Positions 7,994 through 17,065 of a stretch of DNA of 64,000 nt are shown in pieces. The notes beneath the pieces were generated by a model. It worked only from the letters and a program-made list of their open reading frames with translations, did no database searches and was not told the DNA's origin. This DNA is from Chromatiales bacterium. Lineage in GTDB: Bacteria; Pseudomonadota; Gammaproteobacteria; Steroidobacterales; GCA-2729495. The position numbers and the translations under genes were made by a program. The stretch is taken from assembly GCA_016789845.1 (NCBI GenBank), contig JAEUQA010000013.1:62001-126000 (forward strand), read 5' to 3'. How positions within the stretch are numbered: the stretch's first letter is position 1; each line of letters begins with the position of its first letter.

Positions 7994-9511
7994 ATGCCGA
8001 TAGTGAGACTCAGGCAGGACAGCATTAGGTCCATACCCTACACGGGCAGCGACAACGCCCAGTGCATCTATTGGGACAATGGACTTGCATGCTTTGGTGT
8101 GCGGGTCTATCCGAATGGCCGCCGGAGCTACGTTTGCGCCTACCGCGTGAATGGCCGCAAGCGAATAGTAACTCTCGGGCGCGCGGATGTTCTTACCCTT
8201 GATAGAGCCCGAAAAAAGGCCCGCATATATCTCGGTCAAGCGGCTGACGGCGATGATCCACACGCCGCAGCGGACGCCCTGCATGCGTCTGGCACCGTGA
8301 AAACTCTTGCGGAGATCTATGTTGAACGCCACGCCAAAGCAAAAAAGCGGTCGTGGCGAAATGACGACAGCTACATGCGGCGATACGTCATCCCGAAGCT
8401 CGGCTCTCGGCTTGCAGGGAGCATCACGACTGCAGACATTGCGCGCATTCATTCTGAGATCGGCGAGAACCATCCGTATACGGCGAATCGTGTAATTGAG
8501 GTCGTGCGTAAGATGTACAACGCAGCGCGAACCTGGCACCTCATTCCGAGAGAGATGCAAAATCCTGCTGTGGGTATTGAGCGTTTTGCTGAAGCGAAGC
8601 GCCGCCGTTACGTTACTCCCGCCGAAATGCCGAACCTTGCGAAGGCGATTGATGCTGAACAGAATGAGTTCGCTAGGCACGCGATATGGCTGTTATTGCT
8701 AACGGGCCTACGTCGCAATGAGGTGCTCAACGCGAAGTGGTCGGATGTCGACTTGAAACAGCGCACGTTCTTCATTGGCCAGACGAAAAACGGCGAAGCC
8801 CTGCTGACACCGCTGAGCCGCGCGGCGGTTGCACTACTAAAGAACATTTCACGGATAGACGGCAATCCCTACATCATTTGTGGGAGTGTTTCGGGTCGAC
8901 CACTTGTGAACCTTAGATCGGCGTGGAAGCGCGTTCGCGATGCTGCGGGACTCCAGGATGTCAGAATTCACGACTTGCGACGTACCGTTGGCTCTTGGCT
9001 CGTACGGGATGGAACATCGCTACACTTGGTAGGCGCGGTTCTCAATCACAGTGATCAGAAAACTACGGCCGGTTACGCGTATTTCCAGACGCAGGATCGA
9101 CAACAGGCCCTCGATAGACATGGAAGGAACGTCACCAAACTGGCAAAAGGCCAGTTAACGAATCAGGGCAAGCGCGGCACACAAGCTGCCGGAAGCTCTG
9201 CGGGCGCACCCTCGCGCCCAGCGGTACATAGGTTTTCGCGTCAAAAGCTGCACAAACTCGTCTGGAGCGAGCCGGTGGCAACGGTTGCAGAGCGCATCGG
9301 TGTCTCCGATGTTGCCCTTTCGAAGGCATGTCGACGAGCAGGCGTTCCTGTGCCACCACGGGGTTATTGGGCGAAGGTTCAAACGGGAAAGCCGACGCGG
9401 AAAGTGGAACTGCCCCTACGCTCGGCCACTACTGAAGACAGTATCAAGATCAGAGTTAGGTCGCCCTCGGCCAGGGCCGCACTCAGTTCTGGTGCGCCCG
9501 TCGACGGCTAA
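7994..9511 (+). CDS. Tyrosine site-specific integrase with extra C-terminal domain
   Basis: A 505-residue integrase, longer than the usual 390-430. The N-terminal arm-binding region (about 1-100, like DUF4102) is followed by the core-binding domain (about 100-195) and the catalytic domain with all key residues: Arg240 (TGLRRNE), His326 and Arg329 (HDLRRT), His352 (LNHSDQ) and nucleophile Tyr361 (AGYAYF). After a low-complexity linker, residues 412-472 form an additional domain (HRFSRQKLHKLVWSEPVATV, then AERIGVSDVALSKACRRAGV and PPRGYW). I know this motif from separate small DNA-binding-like proteins on mobile elements. The gene starts 140 bases from the tRNA-Arg fragment and should drive integration and excision there. 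GC is lower than in flanking genes. Confidence 0.9.
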   Translation: MPIVRLRQDSIRSIPYTGSDNAQCIYWDNGLACFGVRVYPNGRRSYVCAYRVNGRKRIVTLGRADVLTLDRARKKARIYLGQAADGDDPHAAADALHASGTVKTLAEIYVERHAKAKKRSWRNDDSYMRRYVIPKLGSRLAGSITTADIARIHSEIGENHPYTANRVIEVVRKMYNAARTWHLIPREMQNPAVGIERFAEAKRRRYVTPAEMPNLAKAIDAEQNEFARHAIWLLLLTGLRRNEVLNAKWSDVDLKQRTFFIGQTKNGEALLTPLSRAAVALLKNISRIDGNPYIICGSVSGRPLVNLRSAWKRVRDAAGLQDVRIHDLRRTVGSWLVRDGTSLHLVGAVLNHSDQKTTAGYAYFQTQDRQQALDRHGRNVTKLAKGQLTNQGKRGTQAAGSSAGAPSRPAVHRFSRQKLHKLVWSEPVATVAERIGVSDVALSKACRRAGVPVPPRGYWAKVQTGKPTRKVELPLRSATTEDSIKIRVRSPSARAALSSGAPVDG

Positions 9512-9564
9512 GCGCTTCAATAGACTAGAAGTGGGTGCCCAAGGAACTGTAGCGCTCTTGGACG

Positions 9565-9586
9565 AAGGCCTGGATCGCGAGGCCTT
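9565..9586 (+). terminator. Stem-loop after the integrase gene
   Basis: AAGGCCT (9565-9571) and AGGCCTT (9580-9586) form a perfect 7-base stem with an 8-base loop, 54 bases after the integrase stop. A second stem, CCCCCTC (9599-9605) with GAGGGGG (9619-9625), follows. Neither has a T-run, so factor-independent termination is uncertain. They lie between two convergent genes. Confidence 0.3.
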
Positions 9587-9605
9587 GCCACTGCGTCGCC
9601 CCCTC

Positions 9606-9893
9606 TCACTCGCGACCTGAGGGGGCCTGGGGATCAGGAGTCAATCGCTCACCCGACGGCAACCAACCCCTGCGCGAAAGACACTTGGCGATGTGCTCCT
9701 CCGTTGCGGGAAGCGCAATGTTCCGATTTGTCGGTCCAGAATGCTGGAAGCGACAGACTGAGAGCGCATAGGGAAATGCTGTTTTGTCCCTGGGTTCTAA
9801 CAGGGCACAACTCGAGACGCAGAAACTGACCACGTGGACCCCTACCAGGAATCGCGCGGACTGTTGGTGACTAAGGGCATCGTGAAGTTGCAT
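9606..9893 (-). CDS. Small lipoprotein-like protein, copy A of a three-member family
   Basis: A 95-residue protein that I do not recognise from any named family. It shares its core with the proteins at 36729-37022 and 59843-60115: LSVCRFQHSGPTNRNIAL, then TEEHIAKCLSRRGW, then P-x-G. Two cysteines, one histidine and the RGW motif are constant. The N-terminus (MQLHDALSHQQSARFLVGVH, then VVSFCVSSC) has a hydrophobic stretch ending in a lipobox-like VSSC, weaker than in the other copies, so the start may be a later GTG. It lies convergent with the integrase gene in a recombination scar zone. Export and lipid attachment are predictions. Confidence 0.6.
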   Translation of the reverse strand: MQLHDALSHQQSARFLVGVHVVSFCVSSCALLEPRDKTAFPYALSVCRFQHSGPTNRNIALPATEEHIAKCLSRRGWLPSGERLTPDPQAPSGRE

Positions 9894-10094
9894 TGTGAGG
9901 GCCTGCGACTAGGTTGCGTTTCTTGGATGACGGTTGCTACGTCCCGCAACCCGGCAATGTGAAAGACATGGCTTACTGGAACGTACTGAATCCGATTCGT
10001 TCACTCAGGTCGATACAACTTCTCGAAGAAGCCACTCAGCTTCACCGTTACAGTTACCGGCGCCTCACCTCGATTTCGCCAGTACCAACCGTGA

Positions 10095-10784
10095 GTCGCC
10101 CGCGATTCTGGCAACGCCTGGCGCCGGGAGCGGCATAGGACGCTGCTCCGCCGGCTGACCCGCTACGGTGATCACATGACGCCCGCCGTCCTGATCAGCC
10201 TGAACACGGGGTTGCGCCGCGGAGAGCTACTGGCACTGCGTTGGAACGACATCAACTTCCGGCTGGCCATGCTGTCCGTCCAGTCCACATCGGCCAAGAC
10301 CGGGCAGACGCGCCACGTCCCTCTGAATAAGGAAGCCATTCAGACCCTTAAAGAGTGGCGGGCGCAGAACCCCGACGTTTCGGGGATCGACAAGGTTTTT
10401 TCGGCCACGACCTCATTCAAGACCGCCTGGTCCGGCATTCTGAAGGCAGCGAAGATCAAGAAGTTTCGCTGGCACGACCTCCGACACCACTTCGCCTCGC
10501 GACTGGTCCAGGCCGACGTCAATCTCAATACGGTGCGGGAACACCTTGGGCATGGCTCGCTGGCAATGACGGTGCGGTATGCCCACCTTGGCCCCGATCA
10601 GAAGCGGGAGGCTGTAGCCCTTCTCTGCGGGCAGCGGGAAGAAGCACCTGACACTCAGAGCACGATATCGGGTCTGCCGGGCTGGCGAACGGAGGAAATA
10701 CCCCCGCCGGGGTATTTCCCACCGTGTGCATTTCAAAGTGAATTCAGTCACACGCACACCAAGGAGTCGGAAGCCTGCAGGTGA
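10095..10784 (+). pseudogene. Tyrosine integrase remnant, N-terminus lost
   Basis: An open frame begins right after a TGA at 10092 and at once reads as integrase core (VARDSGNAWRRERHRTLLR, then RYGDHMTPAVLISLNTGLRR). The catalytic domain is complete: Arg in TGLRRGEL, HDLRHHFASRL, HLGHGSLAM and Tyr in RYAHLG. The N-terminal 170 or so residues of a normal integrase are missing, and the sequence before 10092 has no integrase similarity. The first ATG in frame is 10176. It is a different lineage from the integrase at 7994, so it marks a second, older insertion. Any product would lack core and arm DNA-binding domains, so it is probably inactive. Confidence 0.75.
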
Positions 10785-10866
10785 CGGCGCCCGGCCTCTG
10801 TGCGATCGCGCACGAGCGCGCTGCGGCGGCCTAGTTGCAGATTACGGATCTCCGATCCTGAGCCCT

Positions 10867-11235
10867 CTACTGGGCCGCCATATCTCGGTGCATCTTCGCC
10901 ATCTCTCGGGCCTCTGCCGCAGCATTGCTATACGCCTTCGACAAACGCTCACAGTGCTTGTACATACCGTGCTGCGCGTTGGACTGCTTGCCGCTCATGC
11001 CTTTCATCCTGGCCTTGTACCTCGCAGCCCGTTCCGCGTGACTAACGGCCTTTGCCTCGAGGTCGAGACTTTCCTTCTCGTACCTTGCAGCCTCGGCCGC
11101 GTGTTCGGTCGGCGTTTCGGGCAGGGTCATTTCGGCATCGGCCGCATTGCCAAGGGACGGCGTTAACACAACGAGTCCGGTGGTGAGTAGTGCGACAGTC
11201 GCCAGCGCTGCAATGCTGCTCTTCATTCGGTTCAT
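10867..11235 (-). CDS. Small exported helical protein beside the Cus-type operon
   Basis: A 122-residue protein with a clear signal peptide (about residues 1-32, ending LGNAADA). The mature part is rich in Ala, Glu, Lys, Met and His and predicted to be helical (AAEAARYEKESLDLEAKAVS, later HGMYKHCERLSKAYSNAAAE, EMAKMHRDMAAQ). One Cys, several His and several Met residues could bind metal, but no known motif is present. It lies 84 bases downstream of the CusA-like gene in the same direction, so it may be the last gene of that operon. I do not recognise a named family. CusF-like function is not supported, because the CusF OB-fold motifs are absent. Confidence 0.65.
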   Translation of the reverse strand: MNRMKSSIAALATVALLTTGLVVLTPSLGNAADAEMTLPETPTEHAAEAARYEKESLDLEAKAVSHAERAARYKARMKGMSGKQSNAQHGMYKHCERLSKAYSNAAAEAREMAKMHRDMAAQ

Positions 11236-11318
11236 GTTGGTCTCCTCAGTTGATTGCTGTACTTGCTAACCTTATGGGCGTTTCCGTTGACGTAGGTATC
11301 CTCGGAGGCAGCTGGTCA

Positions 11319-14300
11319 TCACCTTCCGCCAACTGTATGGCGGACGTCGACCTGCCAGCGCCAAATCACATACACGGCGGGTATAGCGAGAAGGGTCAGG
11401 AGCATCGCCGAGAATACGCCCCCGACCATGGGAGCGGCCAGGCGTTTCATGACGTCCGCGCCCGTCCCCGTCGCCCACATCACGGGCAGCAGGCCAATGA
11501 TGTTTGCCAGCCCCGCCATGGCCATTGGCCGTACCCGCTCCAGTGCACCCTGGTGGACAGTGTCCAGGAGGTCCGCCATGGATTCCAGTTTTCCGGCCGC
11601 TTTGCGCCGCTTACAGGCCTCGTTCAGATACGCCAGCATTACGGCACTGGTTTCGGCCGCTACCCCGGCCAGGGCTATGAGGCCCACCCACACCGCGATG
11701 CTCATGTTGTAGCCGAGAAAGACCAGGAGCCAGACCCCACCCACCAGTGACAGAGGCACGCCCAGCATCACCATGAGCGTCTGAGCGATCGAGCGGAACG
11801 TGAAGTAGAAGAGGACGAAGATGATCGCCAGTGTCAGGGGAATGAAGATCTGCAGCCGCCGTTCCACCCGCTCCATGAATTCGTACTGCCCGGACCAGGC
11901 AATCGTGTAGCCAGCGGGCAATGTGACTTTGGCTGCCACCGCACGCTTGAGTTCCTCCACGTATCCACCGAGGTCGCGCCCGGTCATATCCACGTAGACA
12001 TAACCGGCCAGCATCCCTCCTTCGTTACGAATCATGGCCGGGCCACTGACGAGTTCCAGGTCAGCGAGCTGTCCGAGCGGCACTTGGGCACCGGTGGGTG
12101 TTGCGACCAGCACTCGCCTCAGTTCATCGGGGTCATCACGATATTCACGCAGGTAGCGGACATTGATGGGATATCGCTCGCGCCCTTCGATAGTCGTGGC
12201 GATGCTCTCACCCCCAATGGCGGACTCGATGATGCGGCCCACATCCATCACCGTAAGTCCATATCGGGCCAGTGCGTCCCGCTTGATGACGAAATCCAGG
12301 AAGAAGCCGCCAGCCACCTTCTCGGCGAACACGCTCCGGGTGCCGGGTACGGGCCCGGCCGCCATCTCGATCTGCTGGCCGATCGACTCAATTACTTTCA
12401 GGTCCGGCCCGAAGATCTTTATGCCGACCGGGGTTCGCACCCCCGTCGTGAGCATGTCGATGCGCGCCTTGATCGGCATGGTCCAGGCATTGGCGACCCC
12501 CGGGAACTGCAGGGCAGCGTCCATCTCGCCGATCAGATCCTCGTAGGTGACACCCGGCCGCCACGACTCCCGGGCCTTGAGTTCAACCACCACCTCCATC
12601 ATGGAGAAGGGCGCCGAGTCTGTGGCAGTCTCGGCCCGCCCGGCCTTGCCGAACACCCGCTCCACCTCCGAAAACGACTTCAGCTTCTGGTCCATCTGCT
12701 GCAGCAGTTTCCCGGCCTCGGTGACCGACAGCCCGGGCTGTGTGACGGGCATGTACAGGAGGGTCCCCTCGTACAGAGGCGGCATGAACTCGGATCCGAG
12801 CCGCTGAAAGGCGGGAATGACGCTAGCCGTCATGAGGAGCGCCATGATCACGACGGCGAACCGGTGCTCCAGGGCAAGCCGCAGGGGCCAGCTGTACAGC
12901 CGTTGCAGTAGTCGCGTAACCGGATGCTCCTCCTCGGACCGGATTCGACCGCGAATCAGGAGCGTCAGAAGCGCTGGGATCAGGGTGATCGCGAGCAGTG
13001 CGCTCATGGCAATGGCCAGGTTCTTGGTCAGGGCCAGGGGCCTGAACAGGCGGCCCTCCTGACCCTCCAGGGTGAACACCGGCATGAAGGCCACCGCTAT
13101 CACCAGCAAGGACGCGAAGATTGCCGGACCCACCTCCTTGGCGGAGTCGATCAGCACCTGGTTGCGATCACCCTTTCGCCCGTCGCGTTCCCATTCCGCC
13201 AGACGCTTGTGGGCGTTGTCGACCATGATGATCGCGCCGTCGACCATGTCGCCAATGGCCACGATGATCCCTCCGAGGGACATGATGTTCAGACCAACGC
13301 CGAGGTAGTACATCGGGATGAAGGCGATGAGAATTGCCAGGGGCACGGTGATGATGGGGATCAGCGCGGAGCGCATGTGCAGGAGAAACCCAATGATCAG
13401 CACACCGACCACGATCAGTTCCTCGGTGAGGTTTAGGCTGGCCGTCCTCACCGATTCACTGATGAGATCACTGCGATCGTAGGCAGTGACAATCTTGACC
13501 CCCTTGGGCAGCGACGGCTCGATCTCCTTCAGCCTCGCCTTGACTCGCTCGATGACCTTCTGGGCATCCTCGCCGAAGCGCATGACGACGATGCCCCCGG
13601 CCACCTCTCCCCGGCCATCCAGCTCCACCAGACCGCGCCGCATGTCGGGACCCAGCGTCACCCATGCCACATCGCGCAGGAGGATGGGCGTGCCGTTGTT
13701 GTTGACCCCGACGGCGATCATCTCAATGTCGGCAACCGACTTTATGTACCCCCGCCCGCGGATCATGTACTCGGCGCCGGAGAACTCGACGACCCGGCCG
13801 CCGACATCCATGTTGCTCATCCGGACCTTGTCGATGATCTCGGCGACGTTCAGTCCGTAGCCCGACAACCGACTGGGGTCCACATTGATCTGGTACTGCC
13901 GGACGAACCCACCAACGCTCGCGACCTCCGCCACGCCCTCAACGCCACGAAGCCAGTAGCGGAGATACCAGTCCTGGAAGGATCGCAGTGAGGCGAGATC
14001 CTGCTGCCCCGACTCGTCAACGAGGGCGTACTGGAATACCCAGCCGACGCCCGTCGCATCGGGCCCCAGCTGCGGCGAGATGCCTTCGGGCAGCCGGCCA
14101 GCCAGCTGGTTGAGGTACTCCAGCACCCGCGAACGGGCCCAGTAGATGTCAGTGCCGTCCTTGAACAGGACATAAACGTAGGAGTAGCCAAAGTCCGAGA
14201 AACCGCGAACCACCGTCACGTTCGGTGCCGACAGCAAGGCGGTAACTATGGGATAGGTGATCTGGTCCTCGACGAGGTCCGGTGAGCGCCCCATCCACGT

Positions 14301-14453
14301 TGTGTAGATGATCACCTGGGTATCGGAGAGATCTGGGATCGCATCAATCGGCGTGCTGCGCATGGCCCACAACCCGCCGCTCGCCAGCGCGAACACCAGC
14401 AGAAACACGATGGTCCGGTTCCGGGCGCAGAACTCGATAATATTCTCAACCAT
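11319..14453 (-). CDS. cusA: CusA-type copper/silver RND efflux pump
   Basis: A 1044-residue inner-membrane HME-RND transporter, the proton-driven part of a tripartite pump exporting Cu(I)/Ag(I) from periplasm and cytoplasm. The N-terminus (VFLLVFALASGGLWAMRSTP) is the first membrane helix; GGRVVEFSGAEYMIRGRGY, PPLYEGTLLYMPVTQPGLSV and ATGTGADVMKRLAAPMVGG resemble CusA rather than CzcA. The membrane acidic residue of the proton path is in GDMVDGAIIMVDNAHK. Length is normal. It is the third gene of cusC-cusB-cusA, 15 bases after cusB. No cusF or cusRS is in the operon; regulation may come from elsewhere. Substrate assignment rests on similarity, not on mapped methionines. Confidence 0.88.
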   Translation of the reverse strand: MVENIIEFCARNRTIVFLLVFALASGGLWAMRSTPIDAIPDLSDTQVIIYTTWMGRSPDLVEDQITYPIVTALLSAPNVTVVRGFSDFGYSYVYVLFKDGTDIYWARSRVLEYLNQLAGRLPEGISPQLGPDATGVGWVFQYALVDESGQQDLASLRSFQDWYLRYWLRGVEGVAEVASVGGFVRQYQINVDPSRLSGYGLNVAEIIDKVRMSNMDVGGRVVEFSGAEYMIRGRGYIKSVADIEMIAVGVNNNGTPILLRDVAWVTLGPDMRRGLVELDGRGEVAGGIVVMRFGEDAQKVIERVKARLKEIEPSLPKGVKIVTAYDRSDLISESVRTASLNLTEELIVVGVLIIGFLLHMRSALIPIITVPLAILIAFIPMYYLGVGLNIMSLGGIIVAIGDMVDGAIIMVDNAHKRLAEWERDGRKGDRNQVLIDSAKEVGPAIFASLLVIAVAFMPVFTLEGQEGRLFRPLALTKNLAIAMSALLAITLIPALLTLLIRGRIRSEEEHPVTRLLQRLYSWPLRLALEHRFAVVIMALLMTASVIPAFQRLGSEFMPPLYEGTLLYMPVTQPGLSVTEAGKLLQQMDQKLKSFSEVERVFGKAGRAETATDSAPFSMMEVVVELKARESWRPGVTYEDLIGEMDAALQFPGVANAWTMPIKARIDMLTTGVRTPVGIKIFGPDLKVIESIGQQIEMAAGPVPGTRSVFAEKVAGGFFLDFVIKRDALARYGLTVMDVGRIIESAIGGESIATTIEGRERYPINVRYLREYRDDPDELRRVLVATPTGAQVPLGQLADLELVSGPAMIRNEGGMLAGYVYVDMTGRDLGGYVEELKRAVAAKVTLPAGYTIAWSGQYEFMERVERRLQIFIPLTLAIIFVLFYFTFRSIAQTLMVMLGVPLSLVGGVWLLVFLGYNMSIAVWVGLIALAGVAAETSAVMLAYLNEACKRRKAAGKLESMADLLDTVHQGALERVRPMAMAGLANIIGLLPVMWATGTGADVMKRLAAPMVGGVFSAMLLTLLAIPAVYVIWRWQVDVRHTVGGR

Positions 14454-14468
14454 GTGGGGCGACGTCGC

Positions 14469-15779
14469 TCAGGGATCGGGTTTCGGCATGTTTTGCATGC
14501 CGCTGGGCTCTGGATCGGCACCACCAGGGGCGTCCATTCCGGCCATACCCGCCATCGCCCCCTTCACCTGACTCTCGGAATCAATCAGGAAGTTCGCCGA
14601 TGTAACGACCTCCTCGCCCTCACTCAATCCCTCGACGATCTCGACCCAATCCCCTGCCCTGGCCCCGATCCTCACCTGGCGCCAGGCCAGCTTCCCGCCG
14701 CTCCGCCGGACGAAGATGATCTGCCGCTGACCCGACTCCAGGACCGCATCTTTAGGAACGATCAGACGGTCGCCCAGCGGGACCGCCAGCGAGACATTGA
14801 CGAACATCTCGGGCTTGAGCCTCCCCTCAGGGTTGTCCAGCTCGAACCGCGCCGTGGCGGTTCGGGTCTCGCGGTCAATCGTGGGATAGATAAAGGAAAG
14901 TCGGCCGGTCAGACGCGCCGCAGGGTCGTAGGACGACGTGATCAGGGCCGACTGGCCCACCTGGATATATGGCAGTTCGTACTCGTAGACGTCGGCCAGG
15001 ACCCAGACGTGGCTCAGATCAGCAATCACGTAGAGGTCCTCGCCGGGCATCACTTTCATGCCGGCGACTGCCATCTTCTCAATGACAGTGCCACTGAGTG
15101 GGGTATGAATAGGCAACGTCCTCTGAATTTTCCCGGACTGCTCCAGCGCGCGAACGTGGCTGTCGGCAATGTCCCAGAGCTGAAAGCGTCGCCGGGCAGC
15201 CTCCAGCATCGATTTAGCCCCCTCGGCCACCTCGGGAAACTCACTGGTGCCGAGTGTCCGCGCACTGCGCAGGGCCAGCAGGTACTCCTCCTGGGTCGCC
15301 ACCAGTTCCGGACTGTAGAGCGTCAATAGCGGCTGCCCGCGTGTGACCACCTGCCCGGTGCTGTTCACGTAGAGCTGGTCGATCCAGCCCTCGATTTTGA
15401 CGTTGACTCGGGCAAGGCGCGTTTCATCGATCGCCACCCGCCCCACCGTCCGGATCTCGCGATCCAGCGAGCGACGGGTTACCCGTTCATACCTGACACC
15501 AATGCTTTGCAGGCGCTCGGGCGCCACGTCCAGCTCGCCCCCGGTCCCGGCCACCGGCGTGGGGGCCGGCATCTGCGCCATCTCCTCGGGGGTCATGCCG
15601 TCACCCGAGGCGGGCTCGGTGGCCGGGCCCGCTGAACCCATCGTCGCCATCTCTGCCGGGGTCATGGCCTCGTCGCGGTCCTCGCACCCGGCCAGCATAA
15701 CCAGGGCGATGGCGAGCCCCGCGAGCTGCAGGCCGGGGGTCTCGCGTCGCGGCCGCCGCGGGCGGAACCGGCCATTCAT
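14469..15779 (-). CDS. cusB: CusB-type periplasmic adaptor (membrane fusion) lipoprotein
   Basis: A 436-residue adaptor linking the RND pump to the outer-membrane channel. It starts with a lipoprotein signal (LAGLAIALVMLAGC, lipobox LAGC). Next is a Met-containing linker (EMATMGSAGPA, MTPEEMAQMPAP), similar to the metal-binding N-terminus of CusB. The barrel-sandwich hybrid and helical hairpin cover the middle (GWIDQLYVNSTGQVVTRGQP, HTPLSGTVIEKMAVAGMKV), followed by beta-barrel and membrane-proximal domains (VWVLADVYEYELPYIQVGQS). The C-terminal tail is Met-rich (AMAGMAGMDAPG, GMQNMP), possibly for metal handling. Its start overlaps the cusC stop by four bases. Confidence 0.87.
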   Translation of the reverse strand: MNGRFRPRRPRRETPGLQLAGLAIALVMLAGCEDRDEAMTPAEMATMGSAGPATEPASGDGMTPEEMAQMPAPTPVAGTGGELDVAPERLQSIGVRYERVTRRSLDREIRTVGRVAIDETRLARVNVKIEGWIDQLYVNSTGQVVTRGQPLLTLYSPELVATQEEYLLALRSARTLGTSEFPEVAEGAKSMLEAARRRFQLWDIADSHVRALEQSGKIQRTLPIHTPLSGTVIEKMAVAGMKVMPGEDLYVIADLSHVWVLADVYEYELPYIQVGQSALITSSYDPAARLTGRLSFIYPTIDRETRTATARFELDNPEGRLKPEMFVNVSLAVPLGDRLIVPKDAVLESGQRQIIFVRRSGGKLAWRQVRIGARAGDWVEIVEGLSEGEEVVTSANFLIDSESQVKGAMAGMAGMDAPGGADPEPSGMQNMPKPDP

Positions 15780-17065
15780 GGCTCTTCTCCAATGATCGCT
15801 TCAAGGCGCGCTCGCGCCTTTTCGTGCTCGGCGGTCTCCGTCACCAGCTCGAGCTCGTTCTCCTGGAGCGCGTAGAGGCTGTTCAACAGGGTCAGGAAAT
15901 CCACTCGCCCCACCGCGTAGGCGGACCGGGCCGAAGCCAGCGTGAGCTGGACCTGAGGCACGATGGCGCCCTCCAACAGGGCAATCAGCTTTTCGGCGCG
16001 CTCGATCTGCGCCACTTCGTCCCGGACCTGCATCGTGAGCTCCTGCCGGACTGCCTCCAGGTCGCTGGCCGCTCCCGCCCGCGCGGCCCGAGCCTCCCGC
16101 TCCGCGTAGCGCTGCTTGTTGGCGAAGTAGAGCGGCACCGTGACGTTGAGCATCAGCTGGTAGCCGCTGTCGCCCATGGGCTCCTCCCGGATTCCCTGCA
16201 CGCCGACCTCGAAATCCGGCAGATATTCGCGCCGGGCGAGTGCGACTGACGCGTCGCCCCGCTCCACCACCTTCCCCGTGGCGCGCACCATTGGCGCATC
16301 ATCAAGGCGCTCGAGAAGATCGTTGAGACTCAAGCGCAACGGCGTCGGCCGCACTTCGCCTCGCGTCTCCACCGGCACGGCGGAACTCCGGTTGAGGAGG
16401 CGCGACATTTCCGCGCCCAGGGACTGCTCCCGCTGTCGCAACGTGGCGAGCCGGGCAAGGCCCCGGGAAACTTCCGCCTGGGCGCGGAACACATCCGCCT
16501 GGGCCATCGTTCCAACCTCGTAGCCGGCCTCCGAAACCGCCGCAAACTGCTTCAGGAGTTGCTGGTTCCTCTCGATGATTGCTGTCGCCCGACGAGTCAG
16601 GTACAGGTCGTAGTACGTCTCCTTCAGGCGCGCGATCACCCGAAGACGTACCGCCACGTAGTCCTGCTCCATGGCCTCGGCGCCCCGGGCGGCAACCTCG
16701 CCTTTCAGCCGGAGCTTGCCGGGAAACGGGATTTCCTGACTGACTCCATACATGGTTTCGCGCACGGGCATGTCTTCGTAGCTGAGGCTCAACATCGGAT
16801 CGGGCAAGGTGCGCGCCTGGGGAATCATCGCCTTGCCGGCTTCGACGCGCTGGGCGGCCGCCCTGATCTCGGGATTGCTCTCGATAGCCTCCTGGATCAG
16901 TGCCGGTAGGTCATCGGCTTCCGGCCGCGGGCCAACGTCGACAGCGGGTGAAGGCGTCGCCCAGGCAGCGGCACCCAGCAGCGTGGCAATCAGCCCCCAC
17001 TCTGCGCGGCCGAGTGCCGCCGGGCGTGCCATCACGCGCCCGGGCGACGTCAGGACCTCTCCCAT
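15776..17065 (-). CDS. cusC: CusC/TolC-type outer-membrane efflux protein
   Basis: A 429-residue member of the outer-membrane efflux protein family, forming the trimeric exit duct of the Cus-type pump. An N-terminal signal region is followed by the helical-barrel pattern: LIQEAIESNPEIRAAAQRVE, SLSYEDMPVRETMYGVSQEI and EQDYVAVRLRVIARLKETYY in the first half, and the internal repeat with FEVGVQGIREEPMGDSGYQL in the second. Length is slightly under the average for CusC. The start ATG overlaps the stop of the small lipoprotein gene upstream by one base, so the order lipoprotein-cusC-cusB-cusA forms one operon. Confidence 0.85.
   Translation of the reverse strand: MGEVLTSPGRVMARPAALGRAEWGLIATLLGAAAWATPSPAVDVGPRPEADDLPALIQEAIESNPEIRAAAQRVEAGKAMIPQARTLPDPMLSLSYEDMPVRETMYGVSQEIPFPGKLRLKGEVAARGAEAMEQDYVAVRLRVIARLKETYYDLYLTRRATAIIERNQQLLKQFAAVSEAGYEVGTMAQADVFRAQAEVSRGLARLATLRQREQSLGAEMSRLLNRSSAVPVETRGEVRPTPLRLSLNDLLERLDDAPMVRATGKVVERGDASVALARREYLPDFEVGVQGIREEPMGDSGYQLMLNVTVPLYFANKQRYAEREARAARAGAASDLEAVRQELTMQVRDEVAQIERAEKLIALLEGAIVPQVQLTLASARSAYAVGRVDFLTLLNSLYALQENELELVTETAEHEKARARLEAIIGEEP

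Noticed and set aside
7800-8003. Open frame starting MNRGAPGEIRTPDPQVRS
   Set aside because: This is the antisense reading of the tRNA 3' fragment, a well-known source of false proteins, not a gene.
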